Of a stretch of DNA of 64,000 bases, positions 10,661 to 21,018 are shown piece by piece (positions within the stretch are counted from its first letter, which is position 1; the number at the start of each line of letters is the position of its first letter). The position numbers and the translations under genes were made by a program. Origin of the DNA: Aquanectria penicillioides (Eukaryota > Ascomycota > Sordariomycetes > Hypocreales > Nectriaceae); NCBI GenBank assembly GCA_003415625.1, contig PYIU01000002.1:2294001-2358000 (forward strand), in the 5' to 3' direction. The notes under the pieces were generated by a model. The model saw only the letters and a list, made by a program, of their open reading frames with translations. It was not told where the DNA came from and did no database searches.

Positions 10661-12708
10661 TCAAGCTTGAAGTTCCGCTACCGCCTGGGCCACTTCCTTG
10701 GAGGCGCGCCTTTCCCATGTTCGACGGGCTTCTTCGTTTAGTGACGACGCGTCCTTCACTTCGTCATAAAGTTTTCTCGAGATGTCTCGATTGATGGTCG
10801 CATATTGCTCTGTCGTCAACTTCTGAGCCCGCCAGTGCGGTCTCAGTGCACATTTGACAATGTCGTTGATGCTCTTCTTCTCTTCTTGCGTCATGGTCCA
10901 TCTTGGAGGCGATTGCTGCTGCCGCGGCGGTTGTTGCTGAGGCGGTTGCTGTTGTTCCTCTGATTGCACCGGAACCTGGTGCGGGCGCCGGGGACGGGGT
11001 GGCGCAGCTCTAGTGGGCGACCCTCTGATCTGCTTGGCCGCGATTCCGAATCGCTGTGATCACCGTTCAAGCGAGTTGGAGAATAGTTCGCGGGGGGGTA
11101 TCTGGGCTGAATGTGTGTGCTGAGAGATAAGGTTGGAGAAGTTGGCCTACCGCTGAGGCTGGGCAGCGGGGGCGGCGTGAGTGAGAGGGCGCGCGGACTG
11201 CTATAGGCGGAAGGGGATGGTGAGATAGCTGGAGAGATGGCCGGCGACGATGCATCTGGTGGATGCCGCCATCCGTTTACAGTCACAGACGTCTCATCTT
11301 CCGACGCTGTGTTCGGTTCGAGCTCTTTTAGCAAGGATGACACCAAGGGCGGATCGATGTTGGGTCGATCAGACACACCGTTTCTCGACGACGATCCGTT
11401 GGTGATCCGTAGGGTTGAGGAACCAGCAGGAGCGGGGGATGGCATGGAGCTCGAGCCCTCGCCGTTGTGAGTCGGTAATCGCCGCGTTCTCGGGCGCTTG
11501 AGCTTCCGCTCGGGTTCCTGGGCAGGCTCCCTGGGGGACGCAGTGACCGATCGCACCTTGCGCTTGCGGGCATTTGTGTTTGCACCAGGGTCCTCGGATT
11601 CGCGGGCGCGGTCCAGGGCACCCCAAGCCCGCCTCTCATCGCGAGTTTCTTCGACCGGTGGCGGAGGAGGCTGCAGTCTCTCGCTGATGGCTGGGGTATG
11701 TTGTTGGCAAATGCATCGCGAGCACCTAGGCGATGGGCGATATCCATTCGTTGTTGCCATCGCTCGAGTTCCCGTCGGCCGAGTTCTTGAAATCGTCGAT
11801 ACTGCTCGAGTTCTTCGTCCTCCTCGTCGTGGTTATCCAAATCTAGTTCGCTCATCTCGTAGAATCGACCGGAGAACTGGCCCCAAGCGCCTTGCCACTC
11901 AGCGTTGCGGGCTTGCCGACGAGCCCTTCTGAGGCGGGCCCGGGTTCGCACATGGTATCCTCGAACACTTCTGGGATTGGGACGTCGGACGTGTTGGGGT
12001 CGCGGGGACCTCTCGCCAATCTCGGTCGGCTCTGGTGCCTCGGTGAGCTGGAATAGATGGCAGCACTCCATGCAGTACCAGTCGCCATCGGGTATGCACT
12101 CGAGCCCAACGCAGTGTGTGTGGTATGCCGCATCGCAGCTATCGCAGAGGAGAAGGACGTCCTCTCGTTCGGCGGAGTTGCAAACGGGGCATGGATTATT
12201 TGGTTCCTCCTCTTCCTCGGGGTTCTCGCCTAACCACTGTTGTACATCGAACTCGGCGACTTGCTTTTTGTCTTGAACGTCGTACTTGGAAATAACGGTG
12301 CCTGCACATGGAAAAATGATCAATCAGCGGGTGGACGCATGCATGGAGGCAGGGACAAGACAACTTACCATCGACACCGTTGTACACGCGGACCGAGTGG
12401 AAGGGATTCCGGCAAATGGGGCATGTGTTGGTCTTTTGAGCCCAGGAACGAATGCAAGCATCGTGAATGATGTGATTGCAGCCATCAAGGGCAGCGACAA
12501 TATTGAGGTAGCTGGCGTCTTCGTTGCTGTCGCCGTTGACTTGGACAGCCTCGGAGGCGGTAGCGGCGGGTACCGGGACGGCGTCACCAACACCACCACC
12601 ATTGAGAGCAGCACCACCATCACTACCACCACCACCATCGTCCGTGTCAAGGGACGAGGGGCGCGGTAGAGGATCCAGGCATATAATGCACTGCTCCGGT
12701 TCAGACAT
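10661..12708 (-). CDS. RING-finger plus PHD-finger protein (PHRF1-like), two apparent -1 frameshifts
   Basis: Predicted nuclear E3 ligase or chromatin reader. Model complement(join(10661..12301,12369..12708)). The RING starts at Cys7 (CIICLDPL), is split by a Gly/Asp/Ala-rich insert and resumes with HIIHDACIRSWAQ and TCPICRNPF by about residue 103. The PHD spans about 150-195 (CPVCNSAE, LLCDSCDAAYHTHC, WYCMEC). Downstream are an Arg-rich segment, a charged helix (LEQYRRFQELGRRELERWQQ), Ser/Pro-rich disorder, and a conserved C-terminal helix pair from TMTQEEKKSINDIVK. The frame moves twice: at the C-run read at + 11693-11696 and at the GGG read at + 11021-11023. One extra base at each gives NNIPPAISERLQ and EGSPTRAAPPRP and a single 660-aa frame; the 1981-nt length is exactly two short of a multiple of three. 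It resembles fungal PHD-RING proteins related to PHRF1; the substrate is unknown. Confidence 0.85.
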
Positions 12709-12841
12709 GATGTCGAATTCGATGATATAGACTTGGACTTGATGGAAACATGTAAAAAGAATCGAGCGGAGCGGATTCGATGATTCGAGGGGGAGCTGGA
12801 GCGGCGGTCGGGTGGTGGTGGTTTCTGGAGGGGATGCTTTT

Positions 12842-12861
12842 GGGGGGGGGGGGGGGGGGGG
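12842..12861. repeat. poly-G tract (20 G)
   Basis: An uninterrupted run of 20 G on the plus strand, 134 bp upstream of the RING-PHD start codon, so poly-C on its coding strand. Homopolymer length in an assembly is unreliable. Confidence 0.9.
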
Positions 12862-13700
12862 TCAAAGGCCTGGTATGGTCGGTGATGTATTAGTGGATGG
12901 TCTGGTACAAGGACGCCTGAGAGCCTGCTGGGAATTTGAAAGAGGAAGAGTTGAGCAGCGGCCTTCAGAGGCGGTTTTCGCGCGTGTTAGGGGACCTCTG
13001 CGGGGCCAATCAGCTGGCCTCGGAGGCCCGGGGCGTCGCCACGACCCTGCCTATGCTAGGCTGGCTGCGTCTGCGTCTCTGCGTCTGCACCTACGCCTGG
13101 GGCTGCTTCCTGGCTGTTTTGATGGCTGGCCGCTGGGTCCCGTGAAGTGCGAGACCCATCGCAGTGTCCGACGATTTTGGAGAGCGAGCCCACCAGCCAA
13201 TCCTTGGAAAGGGAAGGCCTTGTTTTGGGTCTTGGGCTCGGTCTTGGTCTTAGGTCTCGGTCTCCCGGGGGATTTGATCATGCACGCTTTTGCTTGGTGG
13301 TTTCAGATACGTACCTGAAGTCGCTGTTTTCTTGTCTTTTCTTTTGCGATCTCTTTTCGCCTGGGCGTTGTTGGTTTGGCTTCCTGTCGAGTGCGTGCGT
13401 ACTGACTGTGCCACAGGTGCGTTTTCCGATGTGGGATTGATTGATGGAAGAATGGAAGAATGGAAGAATGGGTTGGATGATGGCGCGAGTACGTGTGCTC
13501 GGTGCAGTTAATAGTTTGGAACGACTAATAACAGGCACCACTGAGAGTGGCGACCCTGGCCCGCTCCAGTTTTGACTTGGTGAGATTGGGGTGGGTGGCC
13601 AGCCGGGTGTCGAGGGTGGCCGGGCCGTCTTGTTCCCCTTTGGGTGAGAGGGTGAGAGACGAGGGAACTTTAACCGGTCAAAAGTGAAACTCGTTGGAGG

Positions 13701-13902
13701 AGAGTGAATGAATGAGTGAGTAAGTAAGTGAGTGAGTGAGTGAGTGAGTGAGTGAGTGAGTGAGTGGGTGGGTGAGTGAGAGTGAGTGAGAGTGAGAGAG
13801 AGAGAAGACGAGTGGAATGGGGTGGAATTTGGGGGGGGGCAGGAGGAGGAGGAGGAGGAGGAGGAGGAGTAGCAGCAAAAAGACAAGTCTCGGCTTTAAG
13901 AA

Positions 13903-13935
<33 letters not shown>
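13701..13935. repeat. compound microsatellite: (GAGT)n, (GAG)n, (GA)n
   Basis: GAGT units run from 13701 to about 13800, changing to GGGT and then GAGAGT variants. GGA units occupy 13841-13870 and GA dinucleotides 13906-13935. The plus strand is almost purely G, A and T throughout, a strong purine asymmetry that can form triplex DNA. Confidence 0.9.
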
Positions 13936-13938
<3 letters not shown>

Positions 13939-14259
13939 TGATAGAGAGAGGGAAAAACCCGCTCTGCTGGGAGGATGAAGAAGGGGCCCGTCGTCGGTCA
14001 ACACCTAGGCAGGCAGACGAGCGAGCAGCAGGCGAGGTGCCTTTCTGACAAGAGAGTCACACAGAAGATGTTGGTACGTCTTCTCGCCAAGCCACGTCTA
14101 GGTTGACAAGGCAGAGGGCAACGTCACGGCACGTAGGGAAAGCGGAAAGACGCGGGATGTGTGCAATGGGACCAGAGATGTAGGATAGAGAGATCAAGAG
14201 CAATAAGAATAAGAGGCACAATGAGGTAAGGAATAGGAATAGGAATGAAAGGATGAGTA

Positions 14260-14345
14260 CATGGCTGGTTGGATAGGTACAGTAGTAAGTACAGGTAGGG
14301 AGGTAGGTACCTAGGTAAGTAAGTAGGTAGGCAGGTAAGGTAAGT
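14260..14345. repeat. TAGGTA/AAGTA-type tetranucleotide array
   Basis: An imperfect array of GTAG, GTAA and GGTA units around a TAGGTACCTAGGTA palindrome. This is the largest example of a motif that recurs in several spacers of the window. Confidence 0.75.
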
Positions 14346-14981
14346 GAAGGAGGTGGGTTGGCTTGCTGGCTGGTTGGTTGGTGGATGGGCGACTGTGGAG
14401 CTGCAAGTCCCGAAGGACTGTGCTGTATCCGTGCTGTACTGCGCTGTGCGGCAACAGAGCCGTCCAATTCGTAGGGAGGGTTTAGAACTGAACTGTGGTG
14501 TTCGTTGTTGCCCCTTTGCTAGGTATTATCTACCTAATGTATTTTGTTCACTGATTGCCCCCTGTTAATTTCTTCTCTCTGTGGTTGCTGCCTAGGTCTC
14601 TCTCTCTCTCTCTCTCTCCCTCTATCCTCCCGTCTGTCTACATGGGGGATGGGTGATTGCTCTGGGATGAAGGATTCGACGAGAGCCCCCCGAAAACTGT
14701 GGTCCTGTGAATGGGGGACGGGGAATGGGGAATCCAGGAAACTCACACGTGTGACCATACCGGGTCATCCATGGAGCCTGGCACAGTGGCAGAGCGACCC
14801 ATTGCCGGTACGTATATTAGCCGTACCTGTGTTGGGCGAGTAACAGTCCGAGGCGTCTAAACTTCCAGCGTTAGAGACATACGACGTTGCCTCTCTGGGC
14901 TGTCATCTCCTCTCTCTCTCTCTCCAGCTCAGGAGTCAGAAGAGGGAACCCTCAAGGGTCTCTTCAGCGCAGAAACTCGCC

Positions 14982-15004
14982 AAAAAAAAAAAAAAAAAAA
15001 AAAA
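14982..15004. repeat. poly-A tract (23 A)
   Basis: An uninterrupted A run in the spacer, followed by a second A-rich patch near 15021-15030. There is no sign of a retroelement body or target duplication around it. Confidence 0.9.
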
Positions 15005-15097
15005 GCCCAAGGGCGGTGGGAATAAAAAAAACAGGGCAAACGCGCACTGGTTTGACACTTTGAAGAGGGGCGCAGCTCAGCGGGTTTAGTGGGCGGG

Positions 15098-15137
15098 CAC
15101 CACCACCACCACCACCGCCGCCACTGCTGTTGCTGCT
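15098..15137. repeat. (CAC)n grading into (GCC)n and (TGC)n
   Basis: A trinucleotide tract of CAC units followed by GCC/GCT-type units. No open frame with protein character crosses it. Confidence 0.8.
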
Positions 15138-15217
15138 AGGTACCTTGCTTGGCAGCTAGGGAACTGTGTAGCGAGTGCTGGCGAACCGCGAGGCTTAAGC
15201 GCTCGAGCACGCGCATG

Positions 15218-15262
15218 GACGTGGGACGTAGGACGTGGGACGTGGGACATGGGACATGGGGC
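15218..15262. repeat. 7-bp tandem repeat, GTGGGAC-type
   Basis: About six copies of a heptamer alternating between GTGGGAC, GTAGGAC and ATGGGAC. Nothing on either side suggests a coding role. Confidence 0.75.
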
Positions 15263-16293
15263 AAGGACATGGCCGAGAGTCTGACATTCTCCGAGGATGA
15301 TGATACTCAGAACTTAAATCCAGCTCCAACGCGGACTCTCATCTCGCTAGTTTCCGCCTTCGCCTCTCCCTCTCTGCCTATGCTCCTGGGATGGGGGAAG
15401 GGGAGAGAGAGAGAGAGGGTGGAGGGTGGCTGAAGGCTCTGCTAACCAAGGTCCTCGACTCCTCTTTCGTCTGCTGCAAAGTACCACCAACCTCATGTAT
15501 GGGCTACGGAACCTTGCGGGATCTCGACATCGCGTACCTTGCTGGTGTGAGTCGCCCACACACACGCCAAGTTTGCCGGCCGGACAAATGTGACCGCGTG
15601 ATGCGTCATGGGCTTTTCGGGGCTTCCTCTCTGGCCGTGGCTCGGCCTCTGGGCCATTGACTCTTGCTGCTGCTGCTGCTGCTTTTGTTGAAAGTCACAG
15701 GCCGTTCATTCCTTCGTGCCTTGGGTCCCTTGCTTAATCGTCGAACTAGTCCCGGACGTAGTGTTGTCCAAACCGGCAACGTGCGTTGAACCAGTCACTC
15801 ACGCCGCATATCGATGGCTTCTGTCTGGCCCATCCGCTCACCAACCCGCCTTACAAACTCGCTGCGTAGTTTCTGTAGTGTCTCGCCTCTGCCTTGCCCT
15901 GCCTGATTAGACTCGGATACCAGTTGATGTGGCCTTCGCTCGCTTTTTCTGCGAACCCCTTGGCTGCACCCGTCGTCACCTCCTCCTGCACAACATCGCC
16001 CTCGATTTTGCCTCGCATGCCATGTGAATCAACCCACCCACATGCGTCTCCGCGGGCCTCTTCTCCTCTTGCTTCTTCTCTCTGTGTGTCTTCTATTCTC
16101 CTCCCTCTACGCTCTGCCATCACCATCTAGCCTCGATGTCACCCTGGGCACATGGGTCAGCGCCCAACCCGCCAGGCACAGGGCTGCGGAGCCGGCGAGC
16201 TGAACCGCACCCCCATCTGCCGACGTGGCCTGCCTAAGCCGTTATCGTAACTTTCGGCAACTGATGATGAAGGCGGCGAGAGCCTGGAGGACT

Positions 16294-16313
16294 AAAAAAA
16301 AAAAAAAAAAAAA
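16294..16313. repeat. poly-A tract
   Basis: An A run of about 20 with one G near its end, in the distal spacer downstream of eL43. Confidence 0.85.
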
Positions 16314-17017
16314 GAATAAATGAAAATACGCGCATTTGTGATTTGTCTTGTTTACTTTGTTATTTATTTGGGGTGGTTGGCTGTCAGCCGAGATCATCGC
16401 GCTGCCTTGAGTGGGCTGGCAGCGCCGACGATGAGTTGTTCGATGCCTGTGCAGCATCTCCACTGTGGTACCTTCGGGAGGGATGGATACATCATCGAGC
16501 TTGGCCCACTGGTGTCCCTTTTACCTTTTTCGATTTTGTCCTGTCATTGCGGAGCTGAATCAAAACAACCGCACTTGCCGGCTTATCGCATGACACTAGG
16601 AAGAGGGTCCGACCTCCGTCACTGACATGTAGCATCTATATCATGAGTCCCATGACCGTAATCTACAACGTCAAGACCGCCGAGTTTCTCAAACGCCCAT
16701 CTGTTGAGAGGGATGGATCCTACTACCAAAAGAAACCATCAAAATTCCATGCTAGATGCGACCACTAAAACCCCGGCGCTGGTTGGTCCATAGATCATGC
16801 ACTTTTGGCGGAAAGCCTGAACATATTTTCGTCTTCTCGTTGAAGGGTCTGAGACCATGCAATTTTTTTTTTTCATTGCTAATCGACCGGCCTCTATGTC
16901 CGAAGATCGGGTGCTGACGTCCAGTTCGTCAACTCGTAGTGTAGGCACGAAATCCATTTCCCCCCATACACCAGACCGAAAAGCAAAGCCGAAACCTCCT
17001 CCGCCATAGTCCACTCC

Positions 17018-17672
17018 TTAAACCTCAGCAATCTCTCGAAGACGTCGCAGAGTCGATCGCATGGCGGCGGCAGCGGGGGTGCTATATCACGGTTAGCTTT
17101 CTGTTATTTGTCCGGCCAGGCCAGAGCTGGAGGGGAGGACGCACGAGACGGTGTAAGCACCACCAGCGACGGTGCGCTTGCAAGACTTGCAGTCCCAGAT
17201 ACCGGTAGCGTTTCGTCGGACGGTAACCTTGCCGCAGAAGGTGCAGGTGTACTTGGCGTGCTGGGTGATTTCCATCTTCTTCACCTGCTTTCGCAGGGAA
17301 GCACCGTAGCTGGAAGACAGTCTTGTTAGTTGTGCGCTCTCCTAGGGTTGATGCCAAACCCTGGTAGATAGGCTTCGGCCAGGTCATCGAGATTTGCCGC
17401 GACCATGAGAACTGCGCGTAGCACGTCTCCCATCTTGGGTGAACAACCCCAATCTTCTTTATAGAAAGCAGCAGGCAGCAGAGCAGGTCGTGGCATGATC
17501 CGGGACGCAGAGCCAACAGTCGATCTCGAGGGGGTGTCGGCGATGGGCTTCGTGGAACTCACCGGGTACCGTATTTACCGCTGGCGACGATGTTAGCATT
17601 TCCATGGTGAGATATTCAATTGGCTTGAGGGGATACGCACGTAACGCCGACCTTCTTCGTTCGCTTGGTCAT
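17018..17672 (-). CDS. RPL43: 60S ribosomal protein eL43 (L37a family)
   Basis: Zinc-ribbon protein of the cytosolic large ribosomal subunit. The model complement(join(17018..17081,17145..17309,17563..17580,17641..17672)) totals 279 nt, 92 aa, exactly the family length. The protein starts [20 protein letters not shown]. Zinc ligands are Cys39 and Cys42 (CTFC) and Cys57 and Cys60 (CKSC). The C-terminus is RRLREIAEV. Exon 2 is an 18-nt micro-exon (17563-17580) encoding GKYGT plus parts of the flanking codons. It is required because without it the protein lacks an invariant segment. Reading past the third donor gives a false C-terminus that ends early. The gene is divergent from the oxidoreductase at 18539, with 866 bp between starts. 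Four exons in so short a gene is typical of fungal ribosomal protein genes. Confidence 0.95.
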
Positions 17673-18538
17673 CTTGTCTGATTATGTGTGGGACGTCTTG
17701 GGGAGTTGAAGACGAAAGAGATGGGCAAGCGGAGGTGTAGTTGCACTTGGAGGCTGATGGCACCAAAAATGTCGGAAAGTTCGAGTTGTGATTTTCCTTA
17801 GGGCAAGCACGTGAGGGGAAGCGAGGGGACCCACCACCTCGATTTATCCCAACAACTGAAATTTGATTTCATTTATTCTGTGAAATCGGCAAATCATCGG
17901 CGAATCACTACCTGGACAGCGCCCGATCTTGACTTTGGATCACCTACTCATCCACCCTAGCATATTTACGCCAACCTGATTCATGTTCCCTACTTCTGGG
18001 CTCGGCACCGCATGTTTTGCTTTTCTCATCGAGAAAAATAAATCTGGGTTCATGACGAAGGCACACGATCAAAGCGTCCCTTCTCCTTGTTGTTTTTCTC
18101 TCTCTGTATCAACTGGTACGATAGAATGCCATGGGTTAGATCTAGAAATGAGGCAAATTTCATGTCTAATACGAAGTGATTTTGATATTGCAGTAAAATG
18201 AGCCTGTCTGGGGCAGCGTCTTTTCCCTTGATCGTGGAATCCTCGTTGCATGCCCAAAGGGCATGTAGATAAGATGCTGATGTTGCTGAATCGCGAAACT
18301 GTGGCTGCCCGTGCTGGAACACCCCAGTCCCGGTCCCAATCCTGGTGGGCCGTTGAGTAGCACGACGCAGTTCTGGGGCCAGGTCCAGAGACCAGAATCG
18401 CGTAAAAGCAGACATGGTATCTTGCTTCTCAGTTTACCCATTCCCCTATTTCCTCACCATCTAAAGGGTTAGCGACACTTATATTCATCACTTGGAGGAC
18501 ATCTCTCTGTTGTCTCTGCTCCATCCCACACTCTCATC
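17673..18538. promoter_or_regulatory. divergent promoter region, eL43 and oxidoreductase
   Basis: 866 bp between the two start codons. It is AT-richer than neighbouring coding DNA around 17850-18070. Open frames at 18050-18441 are short and featureless. No binding site is assigned. Confidence 0.45.
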
Positions 18539-20051
18539 ATGCCGTTCACTAAGGACCATGGCCGTCAATACGACCTCGTCGTTTTTGGAGCTACTGGTGG
18601 GCCAAGAATGCCCAGGATTGAAACTTGGACAGGGATGCTGACGATCTTTGAGGCTATACCGGCAAGTGGACAGTGGAATACATCACCGCCCATTTGCCTA
18701 CGGATTTGAAGTGGGCGGTTGCCGGTCGCTCAGAGTCAAAACTGCAGGCAGTTGTTGCCGACTCCAGAAAGTTGAACTCGGACCGAATTCCTCCAGGTAT
18801 GCCCAACTTCCGTTGCGCAGATGTCACATGAGATCGTACCACATGAAAAGGCTGCTAACAGGAACCGATACAATAGCGATTGAGGTAGCTAATCTCAATG
18901 CCGAGGACTTGGATGCCCTTGCAAAGAAGACGTGCGTACTTCTTACCGCCGTTGGCCCATATGCCACCTATGGCGAGTATGCGTTCAAGGCCTGCGCCGA
19001 GAACGGCACCCACTACGCCGACGTTACGGGTGAAACCCCTTGGGTTAGCAAAATGATCAAGAATTACGAAGAGAAAGCCAAGAAGAGTGGCGCGTTCCTA
19101 TTCCCTCAAGCTGGAGTTGAGTCATTGCCCGCAGATCTCAGTACCTGGGCCATGGTCAAGGCCATTCGCACTGAGCTCGGCGTAGCAACCAAGGATGTCA
19201 AGCTCAGTCTCCATAAGATCAGGTACGTTAGGTGGTGTTGTTCCTGAAGGCGATACTGACGCGCGCTAGCTCGACCCCTTCGGGAGGTACTCACGCAACC
19301 GGGCTTGGTCTTTTGGATTCCTTCTCAATGGAGGAAGTCAAGGCTGCCGGCCGCCCATATGCTCTGTCTCCTGTCGCTCACGCAGAGCCCTCGAGACCCC
19401 AAGACACCTTGGCCGAGAAGATTTTTGGTGTGCGCAGCATCGCCAACTTGGGCACGCTGACAACGTCTCCAATAGCATCAACCGATGCCACCACCGTCGA
19501 GCGCACTTGGGGTCTCCTCCAGGAAATCCCATCCAAGAAGGATGAGTTTTACGGACCCAACTTCACCTGGGGAGAATACTTGAAGGCTCGCAACTGGCTT
19601 TCTGGTGTTTTCATCCATTGGGCGCTTATTGTTGGTTTTGCCCTCATTACCCACTTCTCGCCCCTCCGCCATTTGCTCAAGCGCCTTGTCTTCCAGCCCG
19701 GCGAGGGTGCAAAGCGGGAGGATACTGAGAAGGAAGAGATTGAATTCCGAGGTGTGGCGTATCCTGACTCTGAGAAGGCCACTGGAAAGCTGGCTTTATG
19801 CAGAACCTACCACCGCGGCGGCATGTATTACCGTAAGTATTTGATGGCCCTTGTTGACCTCACGTTGGAGTGAGATTTACTAATCCAGAGCAGTGACTGG
19901 ATTGATGATGTGCGAGATTGCCATGACAATTCTAGAGGAGGATGTCAAGTTGGATGGGGGTATCTACACACCGGCATGTCTCGGACAGGCCTTGATCGAT
20001 CGCCTTGATAAGGCAGGTCTCAAGTTCGAGGTTGCAATTGTTGACGCATAG
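18539..20051 (+). CDS. saccharopine-dehydrogenase-like oxidoreductase (SCCPDH family)
   Basis: Model join(18539..18596,18653..18796,18862..19222,19270..19832,19894..20051), 427 aa; all five exons join in frame. A dinucleotide-binding motif GATGYTG sits near residues 18-24 (YDLVVFGATGYTGKW), split by intron 1. The segment TAVGPYATYGEYAFKACAENGTHYADVTGE is the SCCPDH hallmark, where an adjacent-subdomain Asp/Thr pair follows a GPY turn. A hydrophobic helix (GVFIHWALIVGFALI) near residue 290 suggests membrane or lipid-droplet association, as in animal SCCPDH. This is not the lysine-pathway enzyme itself, and the substrate is unknown. The ATG was chosen because it lies just before the Rossmann motif; no upstream extension is supported. 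Confidence 0.88.
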
Positions 20052-21018
20052 GCTTGGTTGGTGAGACGTGCATTCTGAGGAGGTGCAAGCATGTGATAGA
20101 AACGAAAATTGTGGAGCAGCTTATGGACATAATTGTGATGAGGAAGCAATCTGTGAGAAAAGTCTATATCTCGTGTCATACACACATGCGAATTTTGGAT
20201 TAGGCGATACATGAGAGATACATGAAGATTGTCCATCTTTAGCGCAGGCCTTTTGGGTGAGCGATAAGGCGACGCTGATGTAAAACGTTGCGTCCGGCTC
20301 ATGCAGGCCTATGGCGAGACCAGACCATGTTTCTGCTACTCAGCGCCTGATTCTCACATGGGTTCTTGAAGACATGGTATCATCGCTAAATAGCCCAAAC
20401 ACACAATAGGGGAATCCTATCGGAACTTGCGAGTTTTTCTTTTCTTTTCTTTTCTTTTCGTGCATTCCGTCTAATAAACATCGGTTTAGCTATTACCTTG
20501 TGGTTACTGTGATACCAAGTGAGTGAGTGGAACATAGGGGACCCACTCAACCTATCTACATGGTAGGTATGCACGGATGGATACTGAGAATGCGCGTGTC
20601 CACCTGGGCAACCTGGCCCCGACAATTGGGCGCAACATCTACTGGACCCATGTGTGCTGTAGAGGTTGCTTTAGTGGCTTGCCCCCCTTGTAAACGCCCC
20701 CGCAGTAGCTCTTCACAGCGGGCCTTGTGGTGGCCCCGAAATTGGAGAAAACCTTCCCGTACAGAACGTCATCATTCGTCGGCCCCAAAAGGTCTTCGCC
20801 TTTGGAACGGTCCCATGCCACACTGCTGCTTCCGTCACCATCCACCTCGAACAGCTTTCGCTAGGAACCCGCCGGTCGACAGCTTCATCTGCCCTCCGGG
20901 TCGGGGACATGCACCACCTTTTCTGATTCCCCCCGTGGCTTGCTGGCCTTGACCCATTTATCTGCGTCATATCCACCGCGCGCAGCGCAGCACTCGCCGA
21001 CTGGAACCGAAGTGAAGC
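20052..21018. other. spacer upstream of the RMD1-like gene
   Basis: 967 bp with no gene seen. It includes a (TTTTC)n pyrimidine tract at 20434-20459, probably within or beyond the oxidoreductase 3' UTR, and presumably the RMD1-like promoter. Open frames at 20527-21213 on both strands are overlapping and featureless. Confidence 0.45.

Larger units (their letters stand above)
12709..17017. other. 4.3 kb microsatellite-rich spacer
   Basis: Lies between the 5' end of the RING-PHD gene and the 3' end of eL43. It holds a dense series of simple repeats and homopolymers, listed separately. Open frames here (for example 13278-13886) are translations of (GAGT)n or (GA)n tracts, rich in Ser-His-Thr-Leu or Arg-Glu, and are not credible proteins. 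The first kilobase should contain the RING-PHD promoter. I see no RNA gene. Confidence 0.55.

Noticed and set aside
13278..14004. Open frames rich in Ser, Leu, Thr and His in the spacer
   Set aside because: They are translations of the (GAGT)n and (GA)n microsatellites and carry no non-repeat protein sequence.
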